DNA from: Kaistella flava (ex Peng et al. 2021)
GTDB lineage: Bacteria; Bacteroidota; Bacteroidia; Flavobacteriales; Weeksellaceae
DNA: 64,000 bases
Reading direction: 5' to 3'
NCBI RefSeq assembly: GCF_015191005.1
Contig: NZ_CP040442.1
Span: 372,001-436,000 of the forward strand
A model generated the notes under the pieces. The model was not told the origin of the DNA, searched no databases, and was given only the letters and a program-made list of their open reading frames with translations. Positions 1 through 8,267 of this stretch are shown here, in pieces. Made by a program: the position numbers and the translations under genes. Numbering within the stretch: the first letter of the stretch is position 1; each line of letters opens with the position of its first letter.

Positions 1-275
1 CTGTAATTCAAATTAATTTACTTGATTGTAGCATGAGTACAAGTGACCATGTTTTTACTAAAAAAACTGTTGTTTTTCCTAATCCTGCACATGATTACAT
101 CTCAATAAATTCTAAAGAAAACTTTGCGCTGAAAGAAATTTATTCCTTAGATGGAAATAAAATTAAATCTTCTAAGGAAAATAAAATTTTTATATCCGAA
201 TTAAAACCAGGTGTTTATATTCTGAAATTATTGAAAAATAATAGTTTTGAAACCATTAAATTTATAAAACTATGA
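1..275 (+). CDS. C-terminal end of a secreted protein with T9SS type A sorting domain (partial)
   Basis: The frame is open to the left edge of the window, so this is the 3' end of a longer gene; the ATG at 33 is only an internal methionine. The last ~70 residues fit a type IX secretion (Por) C-terminal sorting domain: a VVFPNPAHD motif, then a YSLDG strand, ELKPGVYILKL and a basic end. This domain directs export through the outer membrane and is then usually removed or replaced by an anchor. The cargo part lies outside the window, so its function cannot be given. The stop overlaps the next start (ATGA). Confidence 0.85.
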   Translation, partial: VIQINLLDCSMSTSDHVFTKKTVVFPNPAHDYISINSKENFALKEIYSLDGNKIKSSKENKIFISELKPGVYILKLLKNNSFETIKFIKL

Positions 276-634
276 ATCCAGACGATTTAAAAAATATTGC
301 AAAACTTTGGTTTAAAGCATTTAATGAACATCAATTAGAAAACCTGCTGGAACTTTATGATGATAACGCAGAACATTTCAGTCCAAAATTGAAAATTCGC
401 GAACCTAAAACCAATGGATTAATAAAAGGAAAAGACTCGCTTAGAAATTGGTGGAAAGAATGTTTCGAAAGATTACCAACTTTGCAATATGAAGTAAATA
501 AATTAACCGCCGATTCTGAACAGGTTTTTATGGAATATACCAGAAAAGTTGAGGGAGAAGAAGATTTGCTAATTGGCGAAGTTTTGGAAATCAAGGACGG
601 AAAAATTATTTTCTCCAGAGTTTATCACGGTTGA
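272..634 (+). CDS. SnoaL-like / nuclear transport factor 2 family protein
   Basis: This 120-residue protein has the size and pattern of a single NTF2-like alpha+beta barrel. An N-terminal helix (LAKLWFKAFNEHQ-like, residues ~8-25) leads to ELYDDNAEHFSP, which is the usual 'Y.dDa.f..P' segment of SnoaL-like proteins, then GKDSLRNWW and a C-terminal strand LEIKDGKIIFSRVYHG. The fold serves small-molecule isomerases and hydrolases as well as non-enzymatic proteins, so no substrate can be named. Its ATG overlaps the stop of the upstream secreted protein by four bases, so the two are probably translationally coupled. No signal peptide is visible. Confidence 0.75.
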   Translation: MNPDDLKNIAKLWFKAFNEHQLENLLELYDDNAEHFSPKLKIREPKTNGLIKGKDSLRNWWKECFERLPTLQYEVNKLTADSEQVFMEYTRKVEGEEDLLIGEVLEIKDGKIIFSRVYHG

Positions 635-830
635 TTTTTAATAATTTAAAAAATAAAAACTCTCGCAGATTTAGCAAATCATGCAGATTTTTTTCAATGT
701 TATTTTAGGAATTAATTTGCTGAGTGGAACGCCTTTTCAAAAGTAATTTTAAGAAGAATAAAAGATGAAGTCTTTGCTTACTTTTCATTAAAATATTTTC
801 AGTTTATGATTTAGCATAAAAACTTATTTT

Positions 831-838
831 TATCTTTG
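831..838 (+). promoter_or_regulatory. Probable -7 promoter element (TATCTTTG)
   Basis: TATCTTTG matches the Bacteroidota -7 consensus TAnnTTTG exactly and ends 14 bases before the ATG of the acetyltransferase. I see no clear TTG at the -33 position. Confidence 0.45.
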
Positions 839-852
839 AAAAAACATCATCT

Positions 853-1398
853 ATGAATTTCTCCATGCAACCAACTTTAGAAAACGAACATATCAAATTA
901 GTTCCTTTGCTGGAAAGTGATTTAGAAAGATTATTTGCTGTTGCTTCTGATCCCGAAGTTTGGGCGATGCATCCAAATAAAGAGCGTTACAAAAAAGAAG
1001 TTTTTCAGAATTTCTTTAATGGTGCCATTGAAAGTAAAGGTGCTTTTTTAATCATCGACAAGCATTCGGAAGAAGTTTTAGGAAGCACAAGATTTTATGA
1101 CTTTAACGAAAATGATAAAAGCATTTTCATTGGTTATACTTTTTACGGCACAAAATCTTGGGGAAGAAACATCAATTCGCAAGTGAAGAAAATGATGTTA
1201 AATTATATTTTTCAATTCGTAAATAAAGTTATTTTCCATGTAGGAAAAGATAATATCCGCTCAGTAAAGGCGATGACTAAACTCGGTGCAGAAAATCTAG
1301 GTGAAGAAGAAGTTGCCTATTTTGGAGAGGCAACGAAAACGAATGTCGTTTTTCAAATCAAAAAAGAGGACTGGGAATTGAAGCAGAATTTACATTGA
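853..1398 (+). CDS. GNAT family N-acetyltransferase (RimJ/RimL-like)
   Basis: At 181 residues this is a single GNAT domain. The opening LENEHIKLVPLLESDLERLF is typical of the RimJ/RimL branch (Acetyltransf_3), followed by EVLGSTRFYDF, a central beta strand (IFIGYTFYG) and the acetyl-CoA-binding region around WGRNINSQVKKMMLNY. The late segment VGKDNIRSVKAMTKLGA corresponds to the conserved 'N..S..am.KlGf' near the cofactor pyrophosphate. It should transfer acetyl from acetyl-CoA to an amine, but the acceptor is unknown. A methionine five codons inside (868) is an alternative start. It stands alone and converges with a small minus-strand gene two bases beyond its stop. Confidence 0.85.
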   Translation: MNFSMQPTLENEHIKLVPLLESDLERLFAVASDPEVWAMHPNKERYKKEVFQNFFNGAIESKGAFLIIDKHSEEVLGSTRFYDFNENDKSIFIGYTFYGTKSWGRNINSQVKKMMLNYIFQFVNKVIFHVGKDNIRSVKAMTKLGAENLGEEEVAYFGEATKTNVVFQIKKEDWELKQNLH

Positions 1399-1400
1399 AA

Positions 1401-1559
1401 TTACTTTCCAGAGCAATCCTGAAATAACTCAGCTCCATAATAAAAGACAAAAAGCCACGCAATTCCTTTTACGGTGAAAAAAATAAGTCCGCCGATTCCG
1501 ACGCGCTTAAACCACTTTTTAAATTTCGAATTTTTATCTTCAGGTTGTAAATTTTCCAT
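1401..1559 (-). CDS. Small single-pass membrane protein (52 residues), hypothetical
   Basis: This complete reading frame is shorter than usual gene-calling cut-offs. It starts MENLQPEDKN and has a basic stretch (KFKKWFKRV, ~13-20), one hydrophobic segment (IGGLIFFTVKGIAWLFVFYY, ~22-41) and a short tail ending DCSGK. The layout is a type of tiny inner-membrane protein I have met in flavobacterial genomes, often left as hypothetical. It converges with the acetyltransferase, with only two bases between the stops, which argues that the space is used. Function is unknown. Confidence 0.6.
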   Translation of the reverse strand: MENLQPEDKNSKFKKWFKRVGIGGLIFFTVKGIAWLFVFYYGAELFQDCSGK

Positions 1560-1776
1560 GGAGAACTTTTTCCAAAATTAAGACTATTATTTAAGCCTTT
1601 AAAATTTAAGTATTAAAATAATTGATATTGATGCTTTTAGGTGGAATTATTGTATTCATCGTATTTGCGATATTGTTTTCTAAATCTTAAAATCATTTAA
1701 AATTCAATAAAACTCTGTTTAAATTTTTCTGATTTCAGTAATTTTTCTATCTTTAAGCATAATTCAAATTAATATT

Positions 1777-3327
1777 ATGTCCCAAACAAATCAGGATTTT
1801 GGAATAGAAAAATCCCTTTCTAATTTAGGTATTACAAAAGAAAATAAAGGCGTCTCTTCTGGCGGAAATTACTTTGCCAATGGTGATTTACTTGAAAGTT
1901 ACTCACCAACAGACGGAAAACTCATCGCAAAAGTTACAACAGCAAACGAAAGTGATTACGATCAAGTAATCGAAACTGCTAAAAAAGCGTATTTAGAATT
2001 TCGCCAAATCCCAGCACCAAAAAGAGGAGAATTAGTTCGTCAGTTTGGTTTAAAACTTCGTGAATACAAAGACGATTTAGGAAAACTCGTTTCTTACGAA
2101 ATGGGGAAATCTTTGCAGGAAGGTTTAGGTGAAGTTCAGGAAATGATTGATATCTGTGATTTCGCGGTAGGATTATCTCGCCAGCTTCACGGTTATACAA
2201 TGCACTCGGAAAGGCCTGGACACCGTATGTATGAGCAATATCATCCATTAGGAGTTATCGGAATCATTTCTGCTTTTAATTTCCCAGTTGCAGTTTGGTC
2301 TTGGAATACAGCACTTGCCTGGATTTGCGGAAACGTGACCATCTGGAAACCTTCAGAAAAAGCACCACTTTGTGGAATCGCTTGTCAAAATATCATCACC
2401 GAAGTTTTAAAAGAAAATAATCTTCCAGAAGGAATTTCCACTATGATTGTGGGCGACCATAAAATCGGGGAGAAAATGGTGAACGATAAAAATGTTGCCT
2501 TGATTTCATTTACTGGTTCTACCAAAGTTGGAAGAATCGTAGGAACAAATGTGGCGCAAAGATTCGGAAAATCGATCCTGGAATTAGGTGGAAACAATGC
2601 CATCATTTTTACTGAAAATGCAGATTTGAACATGTCGATTATTGGCGCAGTTTTCGGCGCAGTCGGAACTGCCGGACAAAGATGTACTTCTACGAGAAGA
2701 CTGATTATTCACGAATCTATTTTTGATGAAGTGAAAAACCGTTTGGTAAAAGCATACGGACAAATAAAAATAGGAAATCCTTTAGATGAAAATAACCACG
2801 TTGGACCTTTGATCGATAAACAAGCTGTTCAACAATATCTGGCTTCCATCGAAAAATGTAAAAACGAAGGCGGGAAATTCATCGTTGAAGGAGGAGTTCT
2901 TGAAGGAGATGAATTTTCTTCTGGATGTTATGTAAAACCATGTATCGCAGAAGTTGAAAATTCTTATAAAATTGTTCAGCACGAAACTTTTGCACCGATT
3001 CTTTATATAATGAAATATAAAACACTGGAAGAAGCAATTGCGATGCAAAACGATGTTCCACAAGGTTTAAGTTCCGCTATTATGACGACTGATATGCGTC
3101 AGGCAGAATTATTCCTTTCACAAAATGGTTCCGATTGTGGAATCGCGAATGTGAATATTGGGACTTCCGGTGCGGAAATCGGTGGCGCTTTTGGTGGCGA
3201 AAAAGAAACTGGCGGCGGTAGAGAATCCGGTTCTGATGTTTGGAAATATTACATGAGAAGACAAACCAATACCATTAATTATACCGACAGTTTACCTTTA
3301 GCACAAGGAATTAAATTCGATTTGTAA
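1777..3327 (+). CDS. pcd: Aldehyde dehydrogenase, ALDH7 type: probable L-piperideine-6-carboxylate / 2-aminoadipate-semialdehyde dehydrogenase
   Basis: This 516-residue aldehyde dehydrogenase should oxidise 2-aminoadipate 6-semialdehyde (in equilibrium with piperideine-6-carboxylate) to 2-aminoadipate with NAD+. The general base lies in LELGGN (E269) and the nucleophile in [10 protein letters not shown] (C303), at normal family spacing. [11 protein letters not shown] and WKPSEKAPL are the cofactor-side motifs. The N-terminal block and the end ([19 protein letters not shown]) are characteristic of the ALDH7/antiquitin branch. The substrate follows from context: lysine 6-transaminase lies 0.4 kb downstream on the same strand, and together they convert lysine to 2-aminoadipate. 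The protein is cytoplasmic, with no signal peptide. Confidence 0.88.
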   Translation: MSQTNQDFGIEKSLSNLGITKENKGVSSGGNYFANGDLLESYSPTDGKLIAKVTTANESDYDQVIETAKKAYLEFRQIPAPKRGELVRQFGLKLREYKDDLGKLVSYEMGKSLQEGLGEVQEMIDICDFAVGLSRQLHGYTMHSERPGHRMYEQYHPLGVIGIISAFNFPVAVWSWNTALAWICGNVTIWKPSEKAPLCGIACQNIITEVLKENNLPEGISTMIVGDHKIGEKMVNDKNVALISFTGSTKVGRIVGTNVAQRFGKSILELGGNNAIIFTENADLNMSIIGAVFGAVGTAGQRCTSTRRLIIHESIFDEVKNRLVKAYGQIKIGNPLDENNHVGPLIDKQAVQQYLASIEKCKNEGGKFIVEGGVLEGDEFSSGCYVKPCIAEVENSYKIVQHETFAPILYIMKYKTLEEAIAMQNDVPQGLSSAIMTTDMRQAELFLSQNGSDCGIANVNIGTSGAEIGGAFGGEKETGGGRESGSDVWKYYMRRQTNTINYTDSLPLAQGIKFDL

Positions 3328-3350
3328 AAATAACAGTTTTTTTTTAATTG

Positions 3351-3704
3351 TCAGTCTGAGCTTGTCGAAGACTTTTTCAAAAATGATTTTCTATTATGTG
3401 TACATATTAAAATGTTCTGACAATTCTTATTATACAGGAATTACAAATGATTTGTGTAGAAGAATTGAGGAACATAATAATGGAGTAAATCCAACGTGTT
3501 ATACTCATAATAGAAGACCTGTGCACTTGGCTTTTTCTTCTGAATTTATTGATGTTAATCTTGCGATTTTATTTGAAAAACAAATAAAGGGTTGGAGCAG
3601 AAAAAAGAAAGAAGCAATTATAAATGGTGATTGGAATTTATTACCAGAACTGTCTAAAAACAAAATGAAAAAATAATGAAGGCTTCGACAAGCTCAGCCT
3701 GACA
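3351..3704 (+). mobile_element. Candidate mini-element: GIY-YIG gene between 22-bp inverted repeats
   Basis: The left arm (3351-3372, containing GAGCTTGTCGAAG) and the right arm (3681-3704, containing CTTCGACAAGCTCAG) are inverted copies matching at about 20 of 22 positions. They enclose only the GIY-YIG nuclease gene, and the unit sits between two genes of one pathway. This repeat core is common between genes in Bacteroidota (family knowledge). A degenerate third copy occurs at 12361-12378. That the unit moves, and that the nuclease acts on the repeats, is inference; no target-site duplication was identified. Confidence 0.4.
3383..3676 (+). CDS. Single-domain GIY-YIG nuclease family protein
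   Basis: The protein has about 97 residues counted from the ATG at 3383; an upstream TTG in frame lies inside the repeat and is unlikely to be the start. The GIY-YIG motif is present as YYVYILKCSDNSYYTGIT (~3-20), followed by the conserved arginine in LCRRIEEHNNG and the late glutamate in AILFEKQIKGWSRKKKEAII. These features match the UvrC-like stand-alone family (YhbQ/COG2827 type). Such proteins are small metal-dependent nucleases, and no partner domain is fused here. It separates pcd from lat and is bounded by inverted repeats, so it looks like an insertion rather than a pathway gene. Confidence 0.85.
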   Translation: MIFYYVYILKCSDNSYYTGITNDLCRRIEEHNNGVNPTCYTHNRRPVHLAFSSEFIDVNLAILFEKQIKGWSRKKKEAIINGDWNLLPELSKNKMKK

Positions 3705-3734
3705 AAACTTTAAAGTAATTATAAAATTAAAAAT

Positions 3735-5069
3735 ATGAACAACGCAATAGCATCTCATCCAGAGCCGACCAATACGGTAAAAGAAACTTTGTCAAGACAT
3801 ATGCTTGCCGATGGTTTTGATTTCGTAATGGATTTCGATAAATCCCAGGGTTCGTGGATTCATGATAGAATTACTGGCAAAAATTATCTCGATATGTTTT
3901 CCATGTTTGCTTCGGCTTCCATTGGTTACAATCATGCTTATTTAATGGAAAAATCTGCGTGGCTTGGAAAAATGGCCATTAATAAACCAACTTTAGCTGA
4001 TGTTTATTCTCAGGAATTTGCAGACTTTATGACGGTTTTCGAAAGAGTGGCGATTCCAAAAGAATTACAATATTGTTTCTTTATCGAAGGCGGGACAATG
4101 GGCGTGGAAAATGCGATGAAAGCATGTTTCGACTGGAAAACCCGCAAGAATTTTGAAAAAGGAATCGATCACGAAGCTGGAATTTGTATTCATTTTAAAC
4201 AGGCATTCCACGGAAGAAGTGGTTATACATTGAGTTTAACAAATACTTCAGATCCTAGAAAATATCAGTATTTTCCTAAATTTGACTGGCCAAGAATTTT
4301 AAATCCTCATTTGAATTTTCCAATCACTGAAGAGAATTTAGAGGAAACTATTAAAAATGAAAATTTAGCTCTTTTAAATATTGAAGAAGCAATTCTTTCT
4401 AATCCTAATAAAGTGGCGTGTATCATTATTGAACCGATTCAGGCAGAAGGTGGTGATAACCATTTCCGTGATGAGTTTTTTGTCGGTTTAAGAAATCTTT
4501 GCGACCAAAATGAAGTTTTACTCATATTTGATGAAGTGCAAACTGGAGTTGGAATTACTGGAAAAATGTGGGCCTTCGAACATTTTAGTGCTAAACCGGA
4601 TATTATTTCTTTCGGAAAAAAAGCACAGGTTTGCGGCGTTTTGGCCAACAAAGAAAAGTTTGATGAAATCCCGAATAATGTTTTCAGAGAAAGTTCCAGA
4701 ATCAATTCAACCTTTGGTGGAAACTTTATTGATATTTTAAGATTTCAATTAATTTTAGAAGTAATTGAAAAAGAAAATCTGGTGGAAAATGCGAGAGTTG
4801 TTGGAGAATATTTATTGTTAGCCTTACAAGGTTTAGCTCAAAAATATCCAAACAAAATTTCCAATGCAAGAGGACGTGGCTTAATGTGTGCGATTGATTT
4901 GCCTACTGGCGAAGAGCGTAATAAGTTGCAGGAACTTTTATACCAGGAAAACGTGATTATTTTAGCTTGTGGCGATCATTCAATTCGATTCCGTCCACAC
5001 TTAAATGTGACGACTGAAGAAATTCAAATGGCAATCGATAAAATTGAAGTTTGTTTAGCTAAAATGTAA
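3735..5069 (+). CDS. lat: L-lysine 6-transaminase
   Basis: This 444-residue class III pyridoxal-phosphate aminotransferase moves the epsilon-amino group of lysine to 2-oxoglutarate, giving 2-aminoadipate semialdehyde and glutamate. Visible features are the cofactor phosphate region FFIEGGTMGVENAMK, the substrate-side FKQAFHGRSGYTLSLTNT, IIEPIQAEGGD, the ring-binding aspartate in IFDEVQTGVG and the Schiff-base lysine in SFGKKAQ (K295 or K296). EGGT in place of the usual SGTEA-like segment and the FPKFDWPRI block set lysine 6-transaminases apart from ornithine and GABA enzymes. With the upstream dehydrogenase it forms the lysine-to-aminoadipate route. Confidence 0.9.
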   Translation: MNNAIASHPEPTNTVKETLSRHMLADGFDFVMDFDKSQGSWIHDRITGKNYLDMFSMFASASIGYNHAYLMEKSAWLGKMAINKPTLADVYSQEFADFMTVFERVAIPKELQYCFFIEGGTMGVENAMKACFDWKTRKNFEKGIDHEAGICIHFKQAFHGRSGYTLSLTNTSDPRKYQYFPKFDWPRILNPHLNFPITEENLEETIKNENLALLNIEEAILSNPNKVACIIIEPIQAEGGDNHFRDEFFVGLRNLCDQNEVLLIFDEVQTGVGITGKMWAFEHFSAKPDIISFGKKAQVCGVLANKEKFDEIPNNVFRESSRINSTFGGNFIDILRFQLILEVIEKENLVENARVVGEYLLLALQGLAQKYPNKISNARGRGLMCAIDLPTGEERNKLQELLYQENVIILACGDHSIRFRPHLNVTTEEIQMAIDKIEVCLAKM

Positions 5070-5077
5070 TTACAGAA

Positions 5078-5119
5078 ATGGATTCAAGCTATTTTCAATA
5101 AAATTTAGTTTGAATCCAT
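5078..5119 (+). terminator. Weak hairpin after lat
   Basis: ATGGATTCAA (5078-5087) pairs with TTGAATCCAT (5110-5119) across a 22-base loop just after the lat stop. The following bases are T-rich but not a clean run, so this may be a weak terminator. Confidence 0.35.
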
Positions 5120-5193
5120 ATTTATTTTTCATTATTGATGCGTAAAATGTAATTAATTTTTTGTAGCTTTAACACTCGAAAATGAAATGAATT

Positions 5194-5436
5194 ATGGAAA
5201 GAGAAACGAGAGTCGCAGTTTTTGAAAGTGAAAAAACCGCAGAAATTCAATTAGTAAAATCAAAACTGGAAGCACAGAATATTACAAGTTTTTTAAATGA
5301 CAATTATATGTCTTTCACCACTACGCCAACTGCAAATACAGTTCGTGTAATGGTTAATCTGGCAGATGAGAAAAAGGCATTTGAAATTATCGATAAGATG
5401 CTAAAAGAGACAGAATTTAACCCAAGTAACAACTAA
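5194..5436 (+). CDS. DUF2007 domain-containing protein
   Basis: This is an 80-residue cytoplasmic protein. The pattern VAVFESEKTAEIQLVKSKLEAQNI, a short loop and VRVMVNLADEKKAFEIIDKML is the DUF2007 fold, which resembles the PII/ACT-like signal-transducing folds. Members are often annotated 'putative signal transducing protein', but no ligand or role is established for this kind. It is a single gene with about 120 bases upstream and a strong terminator downstream, so it is probably transcribed alone. Confidence 0.8.
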   Translation: MERETRVAVFESEKTAEIQLVKSKLEAQNITSFLNDNYMSFTTTPTANTVRVMVNLADEKKAFEIIDKMLKETEFNPSNN

Positions 5437-5474
5437 AACCATTTCATATTTTTTAAATTTTACGTTTTACAGAA

Positions 5475-5507
5475 ATCGGAATCAATCTAATTGGTTCCGG
5501 TTTTTTT
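5475..5507 (+). terminator. Rho-independent terminator after DUF2007 gene
   Basis: A 12-bp stem with G-T pairs, ATCGGAATCAAT against ATTGGTTCCGGT, and a 3-base loop is followed by seven T residues. Confidence 0.75.
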
Positions 5508-5594
5508 GTGATTTTTGGTTTGACCAAATTTAATCTATAAAAAGTTAATCGGTTAGAAGTCCGAAATTTTGTAAAATATAAATGAACCTGAGTT

Positions 5595-7319
5595 TTATAA
5601 TTTATCTTTCATCATTTTGATAAATACGGACGGTTTTAAATCGAATTTTCTTCTAAAATTATCTGAGAAATTTTCAGTACTCGAAAATCCTGCTATCATG
5701 GCAAGTTCCTTCACATCTTTATTAATATATTTCACATCATTTTTAAGATGATCAATAATATAATCTAAACGAAGGTCACTAATGTAAAGTGCGAAATTTT
5801 TACCTTTATAAGTATTGATAATTTTTGAAAAGTAAGTTGAATTAGTACCCAACTCTTCACTCAGCATTTTTTGGGAAACCTGCGAATCCAGAAACTTATT
5901 TTCATTTTCAAAGATTTCTAATTGCTTTAAAATAGTTTCTACAAAAACAGGATTGAGCCCAGGGATTTTATTGTAAAAATCGTAATCGAAGTCCCGCTTA
6001 AGTTGATTATCAGTTAAATCGACGATTGGTTTTTCTTCCTCTGTGTTTACTTCATTTTGTTGAGCAATAATTTCTTCGAATCTCGTTTTATACTTTTGCT
6101 TTTCCTTTTGGATACGTAAACCCCAAAATAGAGAAATAATCGCCAAAAGGATAATTAAGGTTATGAAAATACCTCTTTGATTGTGCAGCGAACTCTCAAT
6201 TCTGTTTTTTTCTGCTACCAATTTTTTGGTATCGTATTCTTTGACAATTTTTTCGTAAAGATATTTGTAGTTTTTTTCATAAGATTTATCGAGAAACATC
6301 AGCTTGTTAATATATTCCAACTGTTTTTCTGTGTTCCCTATGGACTTGTAATAGGTAATTAAGATTTCGTACGCTGATCGGAATTCAGGATCAAGCTTTT
6401 TGGTTTTATCATAATGTTTATCGATTTCCTCCAGGTATTTTACAGCTAATTTTTTCTTGCCGATATTCCAATAAGAAAGACCTAAATAAAAAACTTCAGT
6501 GTTGTGTGGCCATTGATCATTATATAATCTAATCGCTTCAGAAAATTTTGAAATTGCAGTGTTGTAATCTTTAGAGTAATATGCGGTCAACCCTTCGGAA
6601 GTAATAAAATAGGGGATGTACTGGTTAAGTTTGTTTTTTTCAAGATAGTCGAAAGCTTCTTTCAAAAGTGCTTTGTTGTATTTGCTTTGACCAAGTTTCG
6701 TATTAGAATCGATAAGACTCATCAGCGAATAAATATAATACATTTCATAGTTTTTTCCTAAAGATGTTTTGTTTTGTAAATTATCTTTAAAAAATTTTAA
6801 GCATATTAAAAGCTCTTTATTGGCATCTTTATATTGCCCAAGATAAATTTTATTTTGAGCGATGTTGTATATTGTTTTATTATAAATATAAATGTTACCA
6901 TATTCTTGTGACAACTTATTCGCAACCAAGACATCATCGAGTGCCCGTTGATAAAACTCTTCTGACATATTGATGTTGCCGCGATTAAGGTAAGCATCTA
7001 ATACTATTTTTTTAACCTCAGTTCTTTTTGCAGTAATTAATGCACTGTCTGCGTATTTTATATTAAATGGATAAGGTTGGGTAATACTAGCGTATCGATA
7101 TGCATAAAATAAAGCTTCGTTGTTGTGTTCTTTTTTAGATTTTTTGATATAGAAATTTACGAGTTCCCATGTTTTTGAAGGATTGCTGTTGTAGACATCT
7201 ATCTTTTTTTCAATTTCCTCATTGCTCATATGGGACTTTATCATGCTCTGAGCATTAAAATTTATTGATAAATTGAGCGAAATTAGAAATAGAACCGAGA
7301 AAATATATTTCAGCTGCAT
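5595..7319 (-). CDS. Membrane-anchored TPR / AraC-type transcriptional regulator
   Basis: This 574-residue protein has an N-terminal signal or anchor (LKYIFSVLFLISLNLSINFNA), a long region of TPR-like helices (~50-370), a transmembrane segment (IFITLIILLAIISLFWGL, ~385) and a cytoplasmic end with an AraC-type double helix-turn-helix (~490-574; ELGTNSTYFSKIINTYKGKNF and ELAMIAGFSSTENFSDNFRRKF). The topology suggests a periplasmic TPR sensor linked through the membrane to a DNA-binding domain. This architecture is frequent in Flavobacteriia; targets and ligand are unknown. It is divergent from a small lipoprotein gene whose promoter lies in the shared 185-base intergenic space, so autoregulation or control of that gene is plausible but unproven. 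Confidence 0.85.
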   Translation of the reverse strand: MQLKYIFSVLFLISLNLSINFNAQSMIKSHMSNEEIEKKIDVYNSNPSKTWELVNFYIKKSKKEHNNEALFYAYRYASITQPYPFNIKYADSALITAKRTEVKKIVLDAYLNRGNINMSEEFYQRALDDVLVANKLSQEYGNIYIYNKTIYNIAQNKIYLGQYKDANKELLICLKFFKDNLQNKTSLGKNYEMYYIYSLMSLIDSNTKLGQSKYNKALLKEAFDYLEKNKLNQYIPYFITSEGLTAYYSKDYNTAISKFSEAIRLYNDQWPHNTEVFYLGLSYWNIGKKKLAVKYLEEIDKHYDKTKKLDPEFRSAYEILITYYKSIGNTEKQLEYINKLMFLDKSYEKNYKYLYEKIVKEYDTKKLVAEKNRIESSLHNQRGIFITLIILLAIISLFWGLRIQKEKQKYKTRFEEIIAQQNEVNTEEEKPIVDLTDNQLKRDFDYDFYNKIPGLNPVFVETILKQLEIFENENKFLDSQVSQKMLSEELGTNSTYFSKIINTYKGKNFALYISDLRLDYIIDHLKNDVKYINKDVKELAMIAGFSSTENFSDNFRRKFDLKPSVFIKMMKDKL

Positions 7320-7458
7320 AAAACCTTAATAAGATGATTACTAATGATATAAGTTATTTTTATTCATTTGTTTTACAATAATACTGTTATTTTTTTAAAA
7401 AAACAGCACATAATTTACAATATGCTTGCGATTTTTTATAAACTAACGGTTCTCTTTT

Positions 7459-7490
7459 TTGCTTCATACCTGCTTTCCACAATACATTTG
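7459..7490 (+). promoter_or_regulatory. Bacteroidota-type promoter for the small lipoprotein
   Basis: TTG at 7459-7461 and TACATTTG at 7483-7490 are separated by 21 bases. This fits the TTG / TAnnTTTG arrangement of the Bacteroidota primary sigma factor. The start codon follows 14 bases after the -7 box. Confidence 0.6.
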
Positions 7491-7504
7491 TAAAAATTAA
7501 ACGA

Positions 7505-7735
7505 ATGAAAAGATTAGCACTTATCGCAGCAGTAGTATTTACTACACTTACATTACAATCTTGCAGAGAATCTGACGATGTATTATCTCCAGAAGAATCA
7601 GCAACATTGCTTAGAGTACAAGATTCCTCAAATACTTTATTATTGAAAAATAATGCTAATACTTTAAACACTCAACAAGACAATAATACAACTTCAGATC
7701 TTGATGGAGAATTATTGCCTCCACCAAGAAGATAA
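7505..7735 (+). CDS. Small lipoprotein, hypothetical (76 residues)
   Basis: The start MKRLALIAAVVFTTLTLQSC is a lipoprotein signal ending in a lipobox (LQSC, cysteine 20). The mature part is only ~56 residues: acidic and Ser/Asn/Thr-rich, with no recognisable domain, ending LLPPPRR. After acylation and maturation it should be tethered to a membrane. It is divergent from the TPR/AraC membrane regulator, has its own well-formed promoter, and is followed by a strong terminator, so it is a self-contained single-gene unit. Function is unknown; a role as signal or target of the neighbouring regulator is only a guess from position. Confidence 0.7.
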   Translation: MKRLALIAAVVFTTLTLQSCRESDDVLSPEESATLLRVQDSSNTLLLKNNANTLNTQQDNNTTSDLDGELLPPPRR

Positions 7736-7779
7736 CTATTCAAGTTAAATAATATTTTTTTTTTCATCATTTGTGTTGG

Positions 7780-7815
7780 TTCTTCCGCGGATTTATTCGC
7801 GGAAGAATCGTTTTT
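7780..7815 (+). terminator. Rho-independent terminator after small lipoprotein
   Basis: The 10-bp perfect stem TTCTTCCGCG / CGCGGAAGAA encloses an 8-base loop and is followed by TCGTTTTT. Confidence 0.8.
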
Positions 7816-8267
7816 GAGATACTTCTAATTTTGAAAATAACATTTTGATTACTTTCAAAATAATCAAAATGATTGATATGGAAATACTAAGAAAATCGGA
7901 AATAAATAATTATATTTTTTTTAAACTACAACAGAAATTTATATTTAGTAATCTCTATTAGTCATAAAAGGCATTAGACAAATTATCGCCAAACAAAAAC
8001 TTATAATCTCCCAAAATAATTTCGGTCACTAATCTTGATGATTTCCAAAGAAGTAAGAGTTTTAAATCAAAACAATATCAACCGGAAGTTCGTTTAATAT
8101 AGGTAGCTGTGTCTATTTGATGATTAGAATTTTAGATGTTATGCGTAAAATACAGATTATCAGATTTATAAAAAAGAGTAGTAAAAAATATAATATTATC
8201 AAAAAATTAAATTTCAAGCTTTTCGGATTCAATTCATTTATTTATCTTTGTAAAAATTCAGCTTTTT
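7816..8267. other. Non-coding stretch with a 10-bp dyad
   Basis: No gene with a start codon is supported here. A perfect dyad (ATTTTGATTA, 9-base spacer, TAATCAAAAT) lies at 7842-7870. On the minus strand a 38-codon open stretch without a start ends near 7956 and could be a gene remnant. A TATCTTTG box at 8243-8250 is a likely -7 element for the downstream dehydrogenase gene. Confidence 0.5.

Noticed and set aside
1631-1690. 19-codon hydrophobic micro-frame (MLLGGIIVFIVFAILFSKS)
   Set aside because: Too short to support without conservation, and no ribosome-binding or promoter signal seen.
3362-3382. TTG start for the GIY-YIG protein
   Set aside because: The seven codons lie in the inverted repeat arm; the ATG at 3383 fits the family's usual start.
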